From Echria macrotheca (taxonomy: Eukaryota > Ascomycota > Sordariomycetes > Sordariales > Schizotheciaceae), in assembly GCA_030411725.1 (NCBI GenBank), contig MU839849.1, forward strand, positions 124,001 to 188,000: 64,000 nt of DNA, in the 5' to 3' direction. The translations under genes were made by a program, and so were the position numbers. This document shows, in pieces, positions 1 to 13,134 of the stretch. The notes under the pieces were generated by a model. It did not search any database and was not told the DNA's origin. It saw nothing but the letters and a program-made list of their open reading frames with translations. Within the stretch, counting starts at the first letter, position 1; each line of letters begins with the position of its first letter.

Positions 1-713
1 TGCGGCTAACAAGGCGGTCGTGATCGATGATAACTTCATGTTGATACTATTCGGGGTGGAGATGAATAAGAAAGTTTACCAGGCCCGGAGAGCGGGAATC
101 CTTGCTAAGCTGCACTTATCAATGTTTAACACTGCGGACGAAAGTCCAAAATCATATCATCCCCGAAGCATGCAGAACACACACACAGTTCAGCTCATGC
201 CAACAGCAATCCACCCCGCACGCTAAACCTCTTACAAACACGAGAAGTGCGAAATGTCGGCGGTCCAGAACGTGAACTGTAGAGTTGTTGGAGCAGCCGG
301 CAGATGTGGAGAGAAACTGATAGGTCGGGCCGGCAGCATGGCTTATTCCGGAGAGCCTCAGTGGGCCATGCTGCGCCGACAGCTGCATTGTCACCGACTC
401 ACCGCAGATGCCAAGACGGCAGAGGCCCAGACCGGTCCGAACTCACCATCGGGCTGCACCTCATACGACCCGTGTCATGATATCGTGAGAGAGAACCCCA
501 TGCCGTCACACCAACGGATTCCAGGACGTGGTGCTCGCTCACAATGCCAGCCATGCGACCCAGAGTTAGAACTTGAAGCCCGAGACCGACTGCATCACAA
601 TCCAGAAGCAGACGTCTGAACCAATAAAGATTAAGTTGTTTCTACATCTCCATCGAGAAAATAGCACATAAGTCATGCTTTTCACCTGCCCGGGTCCCTG
701 CTTTTTGCCCAAC
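1..713. other. No supported gene
   Basis: Only short open frames occur here and none shows a recognisable domain or a plausible exon chain. The stretch lies downstream of the minus-strand hydrolase gene, so part of it is probably 3' flank. Nothing else was seen. Confidence 0.5.
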
Positions 714-1937
714 CTACATAACCGGCTTCGCATCATTAGGAGGCTTGGTCAGCAGCTCCTTGATGCTAACAACGCTGAGGGAGATGGGCCGGTGAACAGC
801 CCGCGAATACCGCGCCGCACCAAGAATGATCAAATGGTCAGGATAATCCTTGGGCACGTGCAGCGCGCGGCTATACGCATTCATCTGCGGCGTCTCGTGC
901 GCCTCCCAGCGGTCCGGCATGCCGCCAAAGCTGTTGGTGAAGACGTCCGAGTGGTCGTTATCACTAACGATGATGGTGCCGTTGACGCCTCCAACAGGAC
1001 TCCATACGACATACGGACTGGAGCCCGGCTGGACGCCCCGCACCACGATCGGATACCCGCGGTCGTTGTCGAACTCGAATGGCGAGTCGGCCAGGCGGTA
1101 GTACACCGGGAACTGTTGACCGCTCCACTGGTCGCCACCCGTCGCGTTCACCTCGAGCGTGCCCGGGTACTCGTGCACCAGAATCCACTTTTTCATCGGC
1201 GGGATGAAGGCAATGACGGTCATTCCGGGACGATCCGTATATGTCTTGTACGCCACATCGTTGACGACGGGACCCCACGTCTTCAGGTCTGTAGAGGTCT
1301 GGTGTGCGAGTTTCTGGCCGTGCTTCGGGTCGCGCTGGTCCGAGTAGAAGACGCCAATGGTGCCGTTGAACGGACTAAGCCGTTAGACTCGTGTCTGAAA
1401 ATAGTATGTGCAAAAGACTTACAGGATATAGGGCTCCCAGATGCAGGGGTTGCCGTTCTGCGTGCTAGGACCGCTGCCTCGCGCCACATTGCTGACGAAT
1501 TTCCACGTGTATCCCTTGTCGACGCTGGCGTAGATGTCGATGTTGGTGCTGTTGCGTCCCCAGCTATTACCGCTGGCGAGGACGGTGCCGGCGGGGAGGT
1601 CGCCGATGGCCCACGGGAGCTCGGCCAGGGCAGGCTGAGCGTTCATGCCCAGCCCGTTGACCTGATCTGTCACGTTCGAGATCCACTTCCACGAGGCCCC
1701 GCCATCGCTCGAGCTGAAGACCGGAAACACTCCGGGGTTGGTGTTCAGGCCAGCTGTGGCGAGGATAGTGCCGTCGGCGAGTTCCGCGATACGCGGGTAG
1801 ACAATGGTGTTGTTGACGTCGGGCCACCAAATCACGTTCTCCCCAAATGTGCCGAACGCCTGAGGCTTGGTCGCATTCTGGGCGGCTACGAGCCCGACAA
1901 CCGCCGAGAGGCCGAACAACAGAGCCGTGCGATGCAT
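714..1937 (-). CDS. Secreted Asp-box beta-propeller hydrolase, GH93-like
   Basis: Two exons (1937-1423 and 1374-714) joined across a 48 bp intron give 391 residues. The start Met opens a signal peptide of about 20 residues ending in VAAQ. Two canonical Asp-boxes (S-x-D-x-G-x-x-W) lie at about residues 76-83 and 138-145. The splice restores a continuous EPYILPFNGTIGVFYSDQRD stretch, which is typical of fungal six-bladed propellers in the BNR/exo-arabinanase (GH93) group. The product would act outside the cell on a plant or microbial polysaccharide side chain. The substrate is inferred from the fold only, and a sialidase-like relative cannot be excluded. The gene stands alone; its upstream flank has a TATA-like stretch near 2093-2098. 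Confidence 0.8.
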
Positions 1938-3705
1938 GGTGTCAGTCGAGTCCCGATGAGAGATGGCTTTCCTGTCGTCATTTCGAAGTATGAAGTCAGG
2001 AGTGAGGCTTATATCTCCATTGCTCCCCGAAGTGACAATCTAGGGAGTGGTCCCCAGTTCCGGGATTTGGCTTAGAAAATTCATCAAGGTTCGTATATAC
2101 CCGCAGCAGGAAACCTAGATCCGCCGTGCCTTAATATCGCCATCTCCCGGCTACTAGCGCGCCAATAACCGCGCCGGCGGGATGGCCCGGCGTAAGGTGA
2201 ATGCAACCGTCGGAACCATCCTTCCTTCGCTTTTCAGATGCGGAGAAATCGGGGTGGACCAAGACGGATGAAGATGCGATCATTCCACTGGGTAAAAGAA
2301 TTGATCCGGATGGTTCTCCGGCCATGGCGCGGAGAAGGTGGACGACGATATCCGCAAATAAGACGCGTACGCACTACGCAAGCGCGGCACTTTACCGAGC
2401 CCCAATCATCGCCATCATCCCGGAGGTGTGCCCTTGAGGTTGTCAGCTAGTAGACAATCTCGATTTGCTGTTGCGGAACCGCGTCCAAATACCAAGAATT
2501 GCCGGTCATCCGCTAGTCGCGGTCTTCGCCGTCCCCTCTGGACAGAAAAGAACCGACTATGTACGGCTTGTCCGTGGCATGACGGTGAAGTATTCCGAGA
2601 TGGCCCTATCTGCGAATATAGGGCAGCCCACGTAGTAGACGAGCAAGTGATGACGAAGTCCAAAACCATTCACGCTAATGCAAACAGTTCCAGGCGTCGG
2701 GCAGTATGTTGATGTAGAGAAACAACGACCAAATATATTATATCCAAGACCGGCTTCCGAGGTGTAATCTGAAACTTGTTGCTACCAGCTCAGTCTTGAT
2801 GTTTGTCCACCATTCGCTAGGAGAGGCCGTCATCTTCTCGAGAGTGTTCGGTGGGTCGATATCTCTCCAAATGGGGTTTTTCCCCTGTATATAGAATGAG
2901 CTTGTAGCTGAAGGTCGGCGGTATAGGCGTCCTCCAAGAGACAATCTGGTGCGGAGTCCCCTAAAATTTCTAATCTTCACCACTGCGCAACATGGGGAGT
3001 ATCCCTCATCCAGTTCGTTGCCTGTGCCGACCGAGTCATCCTGGACGTCTAGCAATCGCCTCAGACGAAATACCTGGGCATGCCCCTTGACGCGTGATTA
3101 ATTTTGTTGCCCCAGCCGATCACATACCTAGTCGATGTCCAAATTGTTGAGGTTGAAATCCTAGGGCCGTCTGGATGGTCATTAAGCTGTCGGCACGTCC
3201 GGTAACGAACTGGGGAACCTTAGATGTGAAGAATAGCTCTAGATGCGTTCTCGGTCGTCTCCGCTTCCAGGTTGCTGCCAACGCAAATCAAGATATCAGC
3301 AATCGATGCTGTGGTTCAACTCACCTTCCCGGTCTGGAGATTTCGATTGGGCGTCCGCGGCGTTGCATCCAATGGCAAGTGAGAATTTGGAGGAGCGGAG
3401 GAACGCGATCCAATCCGTCCCACGTCGACGTCATCGGCCGACCAATGGCAGTTCCCCGATGCGGCAAAGATGAGATGCTTATCAACATTTGCCTCCGGGT
3501 ATCGGCTCCCACAAACGGACGCGGCCAGTCGACATCTCCCGTTCGGGAAGGAGGGCACGAGGGCAAAATTCCACGTCGGCGAGCTCCGAGCTTGTTGGGA
3601 CGATAAAAAAAGGGAAAGAACGCCAACTCGAAAAACCAATTGACATTTTCTCGATCCTCCGTTCCTTCGTCGTCATAACCGTCAACGCCAACCGTTGCAC
3701 CTACT
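1938..3705. other. Intergenic region
   Basis: Divergent flank between the propeller hydrolase (minus) and the SurE-like gene (plus). Several 60-160 residue open frames overlap each other on both strands, but none has a signal peptide, domain motif or convincing splice chain. I read it as promoter and spacer sequence. Confidence 0.5.
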
Positions 3706-4769
3706 ATGCGATTCATCACGGCAATCTTGGGGGCGGCGCTTGCCCTCAGCGGCGGCTGCAATGGCGTCAATATCTTGATGGGAAACGACGATGGATTTGG
3801 GTCGGGCAATCTCCGCCAACTCTATGAAATGCTCACTAATGCCGGGCACAACGTCTACATCGTTGCCCCCGCGCTTCCGCAAAGTGGCCAAGGAGGACGA
3901 GTCGACTTCACCACCGAAGCCAACCTCACAGGACCCGCGCAGTACAATTTGGTTCCCGCGGGGGCGCCTTCAGTGGGACCAGACCCGGTGGACAGCCATA
4001 TATGGTACTACAACGGAACACCGGCCGCCTGCATCTTCGTGGGCCTCGATTACGTCTTGCCCAACTTTGCCGACTTCAAAGTTCCCGACTTGGTGCTGAC
4101 GGGCCCGAACTACGGGACCAATCTCGGTCCGTTTGTCTGGACGCTGTCGGGTACTGCCGGAGCTGCGTGAGTCTGTGTTCTTTCTCTTCATACGCAGTTG
4201 ACTAACTCGTTTTGTTGAATAGGTACGCCGCGACGGCCCGCAGCATCCCAGCGATCGCCTTATCAGGAAGCAACAAGGCAGTGGCTTACTTCGACGTCAA
4301 CAGTACAGCGGATGACGCATTTCGAGTTGCTGCCGTGTCATTCAAGATCGTGGAGTCCATCATCAAGAGCGCTCCCTCGGCCAACGCAATTCTTCCGCTC
4401 GGATACGGCGTAAATGTCAACATTCCGCCCCTGTTTGACAACTACACAACCGTGCCGATCATCCAAACACGCATGACCGGGGGGGCCGAGGTTGACGAAG
4501 CGATACCGGGGAAGACGCCAGGAACGTTTACCTGGGCCAACCTATCTCCGCGGGCCCTCGGAGTGAACAGGTGCTTGAACGGCGACTGCAGCCTGCCGGG
4601 GGAGACAGACGTGGTCGCACAGGGCAAGATATCGCTTTCGCTGTATACTGTGGACTATACAGCGCCCGCGACCCCGGAAACCAAGTCTGTGATGCGGCGA
4701 TTTGCATTCTTCACGGGTGGCAAGCAAGGACACGGAGGGAAGAGGGGTCTCCGGTCATGGAGAGCGTGA
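3706..4769 (+). CDS. Secreted SurE-family acid phosphatase / nucleotidase
   Basis: Two exons (3706-4166 and 4223-4769) flank a 56 bp intron with a CTAAC branch point and give 335 residues. A signal peptide (MRFITAILGAALALSGG) is followed at once by the SurE metal-binding motif ILMGNDDGF. Downstream are the family blocks VLTGPNYGTNLG and, restored exactly by the splice, SGTAGAAYAA. SurE enzymes dephosphorylate nucleotides and other phosphomonoesters using a divalent metal held by the paired aspartates. The leader peptide points to a secreted form, as in fungal acid phosphatases of this family. No partner gene is adjacent. The C-terminal 20 residues are basic and Gly-rich and may be a disordered tail. 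Confidence 0.9.
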
Positions 4770-6449
4770 CGGCGTTCCGCAGTGTAACCGGGTCGAGATA
4801 CACAAATATACCACGAGGCACAACATGATCGACGAGAAGTGTTCGGATCCGGGGCGAGTTTCAGCTTCAGGCCATCTAGGATGCACCGTCGGAACGCGTT
4901 ATTTACCAGGATCCATCGACGATGACGTCCGCGTTGGACACCATTGCATGCATCGGAGATGCACTTGTTGAGCATTGGCCAGGCGAATCGTTCGATATGT
5001 AAACCTGGAACTCAGCCTCTGAACTGAAAAGGGATGCACTTACCAATCGAGTGAAATCTGGTGGCCATAGCACCCGCGGTTTAGAAAGCAAACGAGATGA
5101 TCAGTATCTGTAGGTATGATGGGATGACAGCGACTGCTATGTACGATTTGGAGGTGACGTTGGTAACCCTAAAATCCAGCCCTACGTCCGAATTTTCCGA
5201 ATGAAATACCCTTAATTCAAGTAGAGCAAGGCAAGGGAGATAAAGGCGTTAGCAAACTATTTGCTAAGAACAATGCCTCCCTACCTAACATCCACCAGGC
5301 CGAGATTGTTGACAAATCGGTACCTCGAGCTACCTGCTCATGCGGGCGGGCGGTGTGCGCAGGCTGGGCGGATGCCACAGACGCGGTATGGGAAGAGCAC
5401 AACTGTGCTCTCGCCGGCGCTGCGGTGTCCGGCAGACGAGCGGGCCAATCGGCCGCCCGCCCCCGCGCCGACACCACGGCACCCCTGGATGCCAGAGCAC
5501 CGCTGTGTCGGGACAGCGCGCGGGAACAGTAGCACGATATCCGGCCGGGCATGCGTCTTTTTTGGACGTCTTGACGCCTCACCTGAGCCGACCGCGTTGG
5601 GGACTCGCGCCTGCTTCGTGCCTAGGTTGACTACGACTTCCTTGTCATGGATTCATTTACGGGCATTTTGCCTCGCCCGGCTGGCCAGTTCGAGAGAGTG
5701 GGAGTGAGGCTGCCCGATCTGCAAATGCTTTTTGCGAGAAATAATTATTGTAAACGTATAAGAAAAAGTATTTATAGAGGGTGAATACCAGGCCGTTCAG
5801 GTGAGAGCTCGGTCAGTAAAACAGATTGTGGGTATATTACCGCGAGAGCCGACCGAACCCATAAAGAGTCTCCGAGGCAGCTAGTGACATGGTTGTGATA
5901 TCCGACTCGACCCGGAAGCCCGACGCCGGCAAAAGAAAACATTCCGCGTAGGTAATGGTGGCGCCACCGGGGTCAAGACGGCATTATCGGTCTCAGACTA
6001 ACACCGCGAGGTTAGCTCCAGGTTAACGAAGCGCAATCTTGCCGTCGTGCCCCCCGAGTCTTGTTTGGCGTATTATCTCAACGATTCACCGACCGTCGAG
6101 GCGAGGATAACCCACCAGATCGGGTACGACGCCGCCCCTTCACCCGAGATGGTCTCATACGTCGCAAGTCTCGAGAGCATCATCGACCCAGAACAGACAG
6201 CTACCGATGCGGGGTGGTCAACCATGGCTATCTACCTCTCTTATGAGTCGGAGAACGGCCATGGGTCTTGAGTCCACAGGTCCGGCATATCACGGTCAGG
6301 GTCAGGGTCAGGGTCAGGGTCAGGGTCATGGTCACGGTCACGGCATATCATCTGGGCTTGTGTTTCCATTTGTTTATTCTTGTATGGCTACGGGTATAAA
6401 AGGGTCAAGATATCACGGTTATCTCGGGGTTTTGGGCGGGTTGGAACGG
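4770..6449. other. Intergenic region with a GC-rich block
   Basis: No gene could be supported. A GC-rich block (about 5330-5560) is open in several frames on both strands, which is expected from composition alone. The only structured feature is the hexamer repeat annotated separately near 6.3 kb. Confidence 0.5.
6294..6341 (+). repeat. Hexanucleotide tandem repeat GGTCAG/GGTCAY
   Basis: Eight consecutive 6 bp units: five GGTCAG, one GGTCAT and two GGTCAC. It sits in non-coding sequence about 100 bp beyond the 3' end of the minus-strand oxygenase gene. The unit differs from the fungal telomere repeat TTAGGG. Confidence 0.95.
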
Positions 6450-7497
6450 TTAGGGGTGGTTGAAAACAAGGGCCCTGACTTCGATGCTTTTTCTGGGCGG
6501 GGAGTTTTCTGGCGGAAAAGGATGGCGGAACGACGCGTGCGGACATGCTGGATGACATGGCATTAGAATAGAGCACACGGAAGAGAGGACACATGGGAAA
6601 ATGGAATAGTCAGTCACCTTTGGCTTCAACCGAGGGATCCGAGTCAAACATCTTGAGCAGCAAGACCTCGTCGGGCCGCTGCCCGCTGAGATAATGCCAC
6701 TTGTGTCCCGGGCCGTAGTGCGCATACATGTTGGCACCCTTGAACTTCCGCCGGACGTGGTCGCACTCTACCAGGTCGGAGTCCGGGACGGACCGCGGGT
6801 CGCATACGGCCAACGGGTAGTCGTGTACCGGGTGCTCGATGGGCCGCCAGACGTTGATGACGCGCACGCGGCCCTGGAGGAGGAACTCGGCTTGTTCCGG
6901 GAGATGAAGGAGAATCCGGTGGAGGACTGCACCGGGGCTTTGGTCTAACATTTTCTGTTAGAGAGGCGTCGCTTTGGTTGGAGGACACAACCCGGGACTT
7001 ACCGATGTGCACGTTGGGAGACGGTCGCAGCCACGTCGTCAGGTTGTTCATGTCAAACATGACCTCGGCTTTGGGCGTGCCTGCATTCCGTAACTGGATA
7101 CCCTGGATCAGCCACACATCGAAAACAGGGGGGAATTAAAACTCACCCGCCAATCAAAAAGAAAGACTTCATCGTAGCCTCCCTCGATCCCCTGCAAGAT
7201 TTGCTTAATCTCGTTAAAATACTTGGTCTCGACCGCTTGCCTGTCCTGGAAATGGCTCAGGCTCAGGGCTGTTGGATATGTCTTGATCTGGAAGCCGTCA
7301 TTGTCAAGCGAGAACTTGGTTTCTCTGCCGCGGATGTCCTCGAACTGTTGTTCCCTGGCCTCGAATTCGAGATTGGTACTTCTCGTGTCTGCGGCATTTG
7401 CGTCTATCGGAACAAAGATCTGAAACGGCTTTTCTTCGTTGTAGAGCGGTAACCGCTTGAGATATTGGATCTCAGCCCGGACTATATTGCCGGCCAT
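6450..7497 (-). CDS. AsaB/CmcJ-like hydroxylase/desaturase (copy 1)
   Basis: Four exons (7497-7147, 7093-7003, 6944-6618, 6547-6450) give 288 residues. Splicing restores the family blocks in order: FEDIRGRETKFSLDNDGFQI, FDWRLR, HIDQSP, RVINVWRPIEHPVHDYPLAVCD and CPHASF, ending in IEVRALVF. This is the signature of the GA4-desaturase/CmcJ/AsaB group, whose members oxidise small molecules in fungal secondary-metabolite pathways and in cephamycin-type methoxylation. The His in HxDQ is a likely metal ligand (inference). No signal peptide is seen, so the enzyme is probably cytosolic. A second copy with the same blocks lies at 60.6-61.8 kb. Both copies neighbour TPR-type genes. Confidence 0.85.
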
Positions 7498-8236
7498 GAT
7501 GGAGAATATACCACGTTATGAATCTCACTGTATGCCTTTTCCAGGTGGTAATGAGAAAGCAGTGTCGCCCCGGAGTCTTCGGTGTTTGGTGTCGTAATAA
7601 ATCGGGAGTTAGTGACCATAAATGACGATTTCTCGCCCGAATCTTCCCGGCTGTAGAAATGGAAGAGCCTTGACGTCCCCTGTGCAAGGTGATGTTGTTC
7701 GACCTCGGGCGCGAACCAGCCCCCGATGTCCCCAGTGGCAGCCCACTCCAGTCCCAGTCGGTAATAATGAAGATAAAGACATGGGTTCTGATACGCCAAA
7801 CGAACTATTTATCATGCAATTACCCCGCATGCATTGGAGAATGGAATGTCGACCGCAGCTTCCCTTCTCCCCGTGCAACCCCCTCATCGGTACTTTTTGG
7901 TACCGACAAGCTACACCGTATCACCATCACCGCCGAAACCCGGAGTGCAACGCCGCGTCTTGGGTGCTTAGCCTGGCTGTGGGGCATTTCTACCTTATCA
8001 CGAACCGCTTTGGCAGGTATTAGAAGAGAGTAATAAGGAGAGCCGCATACTCAGGGGTTGTCAGTCCGAGCATGGTAGACAGGGGCACGAACCAAAGGAG
8101 AAGAAAAAAAAGAAATCTGGCCCGTTCTCTTGACCACACCCCTTTTATCAGCAGTCACCTGCGTGTCTGCCTATTTTCCTGATTGCCTTGTCAGTCATCT
8201 AAGATTTTGCGGACCGCGCACCACCCAGAGAAAAAT
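7498..8236. other. Intergenic region
   Basis: 5' flank of the AsaB-like gene. Overlapping short frames on both strands show no motif. Nothing further seen. Confidence 0.5.
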
Positions 8237-8497
8237 ATGCCTTCATCTACACTCCGAAAGAATCGGAGTAATGCGCCAGGTGGCGCGTCTTCATCATCAA
8301 CAACGCCGACACTCCCCGCATGGGCACGCGCAATACAAGAACGGGAACAGCAGCAACGGCTCAACCAGCCATGGAAGGCGACGTTCAGCGGCGCCGAGTA
8401 CAAGGATGATCCCAACTTCGCCGAGGGCAGCGATCCTGTTATGTTTTACGATGGCCGCGTCAAGGTCTGCTTTGGGGAGTCAACCATGGCTGCATAG
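8237..8497 (+). CDS. Small hypothetical protein, uncertain
   Basis: A single frame from an ATG at 8237 codes for 86 residues: a Ser/Thr-rich basic N-terminus, then a polar segment (LPAWARAIQEREQQQ) that may form a short helix, then a mixed C-terminus. I recognise no family. A downstream frame (about 8601-8850) preceded by a possible acceptor at 8600 might be a second exon, but I could not confirm a donor. It lies between the AsaB-like gene and the 3' end of the NLR. It could be spurious. Confidence 0.3.
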   Translation: MPSSTLRKNRSNAPGGASSSSTTPTLPAWARAIQEREQQQRLNQPWKATFSGAEYKDDPNFAEGSDPVMFYDGRVKVCFGESTMAA

Positions 8498-8890
8498 TGC
8501 TGCATCGCTGCATGGCGATGCAAGGATGAGTCTTGGTAGGTGAACGCGTCAAGGAGTACCTATTGTCTTGTTGTTGACAACGCTGATTGATGACTTTGCA
8601 GAGCCGCTCGGGCTTCCAGGCGGCCGACCACACGAGACCCGCGCGCGCACGGGGTGCGAATATCTTCAACGTTTTTTACGATGGACAACATCTGGGGCCG
8701 AGCCCCCATGACCATCAGGTTATTTATACGTTTCTGACCGAGTCGATATCCCGGCTCGTGTCCGTCCGACTCAGCTTTCGACGGACTTGGAAGAAGTTCA
8801 CGAGGAAGCACCGTCCAATCGAGAAGAGATTGATGAATCTGACGATATGACACGATTCCTGATAGACTATTTCATAGACTGAGAGACCTG

Positions 8891-11800
8891 TCAAATTTTG
8901 CCCAGTTTCGCCTGCTCCTGCATGAACTTAAACAGCTTACGCCCCGTATACCGGCCCCAAAACGTGCTCTGCATGTCGTCAAAGATCATCATATTGTCGC
9001 CCGAATCCCGGATTGGGGGCGGCGCGTAGTCGCGCACCTCGTTCAACACCTTCTCGCCTTGCCCCCGGAGCGTCTTGGCCTCCTCCTCGTTGCCACCCTG
9101 CTCCTCGTACAGCAGGGCGAGGTGGTACTGGGCGCGTGCAAGGGCTTCGGGCGACCATCGCGACGATTTGGCCTCCTTGATGCACAGCCGAATCTGGTTG
9201 CTATAGCCATTATTAACTCTCTGCGTTGGGCTAGAAGAATGCAAAAAACTTACATGGCCTTTTCCAATTCGCCCAGCTCGTGAAACGCGGCGCCAACGGC
9301 ATACAAGCTCATGATGGTGTTCTCGTGCAGCTTGCCATGAAGCTCCAGCCGCGCGTTGAGGACCTCTAGGTGGATCTCCAGGGCGGTCTGGACCTCATCG
9401 GTCTGCATCATGATGCACGCGAGCCAGAAACGACGGCGGTAGTAGAGCGCCTTGCGGCCCGCGAACTTCTCGCTCAGGGCCAGGCTGCGCTCGATGAACC
9501 ATTTGGCCTCCTCAACTTTGCCCTCCCACAGCAGCACGGCGCTGTTGTTGCCGTAGAACTTGGAGTACTCGAACGGATTCTCCGACTCGGGTCCCCACTC
9601 CTGGAAGCGGCTGAAGTAGCCTTTGATAATTTTGGCCGTCTCCTCAAAGCGGTACATGTTCATCAAGCACAGAGAGTAGTCGTTGGCTGCGTTCTGGTAC
9701 AGTATGTCGTTGTCGAGCGAAGGATCCTCTTTCCAGATCTTGCCCCGAATGTCCCACGCCTGCTTTAGGCGCTCCGTTGCTTTGGCTCTCGTGGGACCGC
9801 TCGTGTACAGGTTCAAAATACCAGTTATGCTGTGGATGTCGGCTCGGATCTTGATGTCTTGCGGCGCATTGATGTCGTCGAGAATCTTCTCGGCCGTTTC
9901 CATGAACGGTAGCCCGTCATACGCGGTACCAGCGCTTCCGTAGACGTAAAAGCCGGCATCATAGAACAGCTGCGCGAGTTGCATGGGTTGCGTGTCGCCC
10001 ATCGGAAATAACCCATGATTACTGGTGCGTTCATGGAAGATCTTGTGGAAACTATCGAGATGGGGCATGTACCGCCTGCAGATTTCCATCTCCTCCGGCA
10101 CCGGAACCTGTGTTGCGTCGGTGCGGGGAAATGCCTTGCGGATGAGACGGAAGGCTTTGCGGAAGGCATCTGCGAAGCCATAATCATCCATGTCATTCTG
10201 AATCTTGGATTTGAGGACGCGGTGGATATTGTAGGCTATTTGGCCGTCCACCTCTTTTACCGTGATAAGCCGTTGGCGCTGAAGTTGATCGATCATTCGC
10301 TTGTAACTATGATGTGCATCAGAAGCCTTATCCAACATCTCAGGCGTGGACCGAAGAGAGGAGGTGCGGAGCAGAGAGACAGAAAAAAGCACAAAGAAAT
10401 GTCCGAATATGGACAGCGAACAAACTCAAACAAAAGTGACATACCGACGAGGCTCATCGACATGCAAAAAGTCTAGATACTCCTCTTCATGAGGCCCCAC
10501 CAAGAGGTCCATGGGGATTGCGTCGGGGTGGAAGAAGGACATGACATCGAGAAGCTTCCTGCAGTTGGCCCGGACCTCGCGGATGCCGATTTCCCAGAGC
10601 GAATCGATCGTCCCGAGAACGGCTGGTTCCTGAGAAGCCAGGTGTCGTTTTCTCGGCCGTCGGCTGGACTCTCGCTCATCCCACATCTCGAGGAACTCGG
10701 TGAGATTGCAGCGGGCGACACGGATGTACCCGACAACCATGCTGACGGCCAGCGGTAGCCGCTCGACGACGTCGACCACCTTTTCGGCGAGCTCGTACTC
10801 CTCGTGTGACTCCAGGTCTTCGCCCTTGAGTTTGGGCCAAATCGACGTCAGCAAGAACTCGCGACTATGTTCCAGTGACCAGGGCTCCAGCGCCACGGTG
10901 CCAGCGCCTCGCCATGTCGGGATCCCGAGCGACGGCAGCTGGGTCGTGATGAGAACGGAACCTTTGCTGTGTGCAAGACTGTTCGGAACCAGCCGGGATA
11001 TATCGGCCCATTTCCCGACGTTGTCAAAAACCAGCAGCCATCTGCGCTCGACGCGTACCAGCCACTCTCTTACAAGATAGGCACGGTTACCCTCGTCCGA
11101 GAGCGGCCCATCGCTCGTGTCGAACACGTCGGCGATCTTGTTATACATTTCCTGCCGTGTTCCCGGATTCTCGGCGTCGACCCAGAAGATGTATGGGTAC
11201 TCTTTGGTGTGCTGGTGGAGGTACTCGACTGCCGTAGCCGTTTTACCGATTCCACCACGGCCAGTGATGACGCAAATCCGACCCGGAGTGCTCAAAGAAG
11301 TGTTCAGAATATCGTGAATTCGAGCCAGCGAGTCCACTCTTCCTAGGAAAGTGCTATTTCTCTCTGGAACGTTCGACCGTACCGGACCCTGGGCAAGCCT
11401 CGGATCGCCTTGATCTCCAATGAACGCGCGCACTTTTTCGTCAACGGCTCGGGAGACATTCTGTTGCCTTCTAGCTTCCTTTTCCGACCCGGTCAACCTC
11501 CGTGGGCCTACTATGCCGGAAGCTTTGTCGCCTGCATCGTAAGTAGGCCGCAACCCAGGGGAGCCTGCGCGTAACGTTTGGGCCTCGGTAGCCGGCAGTT
11601 CATCTCCCACACTAGCGAGGTCGTCCAGATATTCACGAATGTTGTTGTACGTCCCGGGATCCATGCCGTCAGAAACCGTCACCCCGTGATCAAGCGTGGC
11701 GGCAAGAGCAAAGAGCTCAAGATGATCGCAGATATGGCTCTCGAGGTGTTCAAGGTCATCGCACGTGTCTCCGCACAGGTGGCAATCGAGAGAGGGGAGG

Positions 11801-13134
11801 TCGGTCGAGTAGCGCCTGCAGTCTTCTGCTAAGGCCAGTATGCTCTCCTTGCTCACCTGCGGGTGCGAATCCATGACATGTTCGAAAAATTCTCCCTGCG
11901 TTCCAAACTCGACTTGGCATGCGCCGCAGGACCAAACGGTGCGGGAACGGTGGAAGTCCAGCTCGTGTCGAAACCAATCCTGTCTGGTATCGAACATCGT
12001 GTCTCCCCAGGCGCAGTCCCTGAAGGTGCACATATAAGGTCTCAAATCGAGATAGAAATGGTCGGTCCACTCATCCAGCGTCATGCGATTCCCCGACACG
12101 TTCAATGGCAGCTCAAAGTGACAGTATGGGCAGTCGAACTGATCGACCTTCTCAAGGTCAACTGGTGGCTGTGGCAGGATCAGGCGTTGCTGGATGGCCG
12201 GCGGATGAGACGCGCCAGTTTGGGATGACGAGCCTGCAGAGTTCCGGTCTGAGGAGGGCGCACCTGAAGACACAAGGATGCTGGTGACCTGGGTCGCAGC
12301 GGATGATGAAGATGTGCTGCCGTCGGAACTTGCATCTGCCTGTCGTGAGGATCGCCGGGAGCTGGCACTGGCGCTGTTTCGCCCGGGTCGAGCTAGACTT
12401 GGAGCTCCGGTACGATGCTGGACCGGGCTCGCTGGAGCGACTGCCGATGTCGCGGCTTCGACTGCCATCTTGTACCTATCTTCGAGGCGCAGCAGGTATT
12501 GTCTTCTTCGCCAGTTGTTGTTTCCCAGCCTGTCGCACAAGTCGGGAGCGGCCTCGGGGAAGAGGTCTCTCGCAGTTTGGATGTACCATGTTGGCGAATA
12601 TTCATCCAAGTCGGGATTGACACCGGCTTCGTGTTCCTGCTCGTCGGCAGGAGCGCGGTAGATGCGGAGGAGGCCGGAAAGACAGACGACGATATCAAAT
12701 GCCTCGTTCAGGTATCTTACCGGCCCTGCATCGACATCTGTCTCTTCGTCCTCGCCTGGCGTTGTGGAGTTGCCCAAGTTGTCATCGTTCTCATCGATCA
12801 CCGGTCGAACAACCGTCGCCGCAGAACTCAACACCCTGAGCAAGTCCTTGAGGAGGGTATGTGTCTGCCGAACGACGTCGGGCGAACATCTCAAGGTGTA
12901 ATCGAGGGCGCGACACGATGCGCCGCTATCATTGCCCCAACGTCGGAGTCTCTCGGTGAAGCGATGAGCGAGGTCACGGAGGTCATCCGAGTATGGCCGG
13001 TTGGCATGCAGCAGATCCGTCAGTCGCAGCGATGCCTGGATGCAGTCCTCGAACTGGGCAGCAAGAGGCGCCTTTGCCCTGATCCCGCTTTTCTCCTGGT
13101 CCTTTCTCGACCGCGTGGTTTCCGGCGCCATCAT
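8891..13134 (-). CDS. NLR-like protein: zinc-finger region, NB-ARC, TPR-like helices
   Basis: Three exons (13134-10445, 10306-9254, 9200-8891; introns of 138 and 53 bp) give 1350 residues. I chose the Met-Met start at 13134 because sequence upstream of it has no conserved look. Order: a helical N-terminus (about 20-220), a Ser-rich linker, a Cys/His-rich region with several C2H2-type pairs (about 334-466), then NB-ARC with P-loop GRGGIGKT at 625-632, a Walker B-like RRWLLVFDNV and a GSVLITTQ sensor, then about 450 residues of helical TPR-like repeats. Fungal NLRs of this plan act as intracellular sensors in non-self recognition; ligand and output here are unknown. A DUF7580-like gene is divergent, 556 bp away. 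The protein's C-terminal end resembles the truncated TPR gene at 63 kb. Confidence 0.88.

Noticed and set aside
675..2075. Long plus-strand open frame of 466 codons
   Set aside because: It is the antisense shadow of the propeller hydrolase gene, which has a signal peptide, Asp-boxes and a good intron on the other strand.
5217..5707. Overlapping frames on both strands in a GC-rich block
   Set aside because: Open in several frames at once because of composition; no motif, start context or splice evidence.
8560..8853. Minus- and plus-strand frames between the small hypothetical gene and the NLR
   Set aside because: Both open, neither with a motif; a second exon for the small gene could not be proven.
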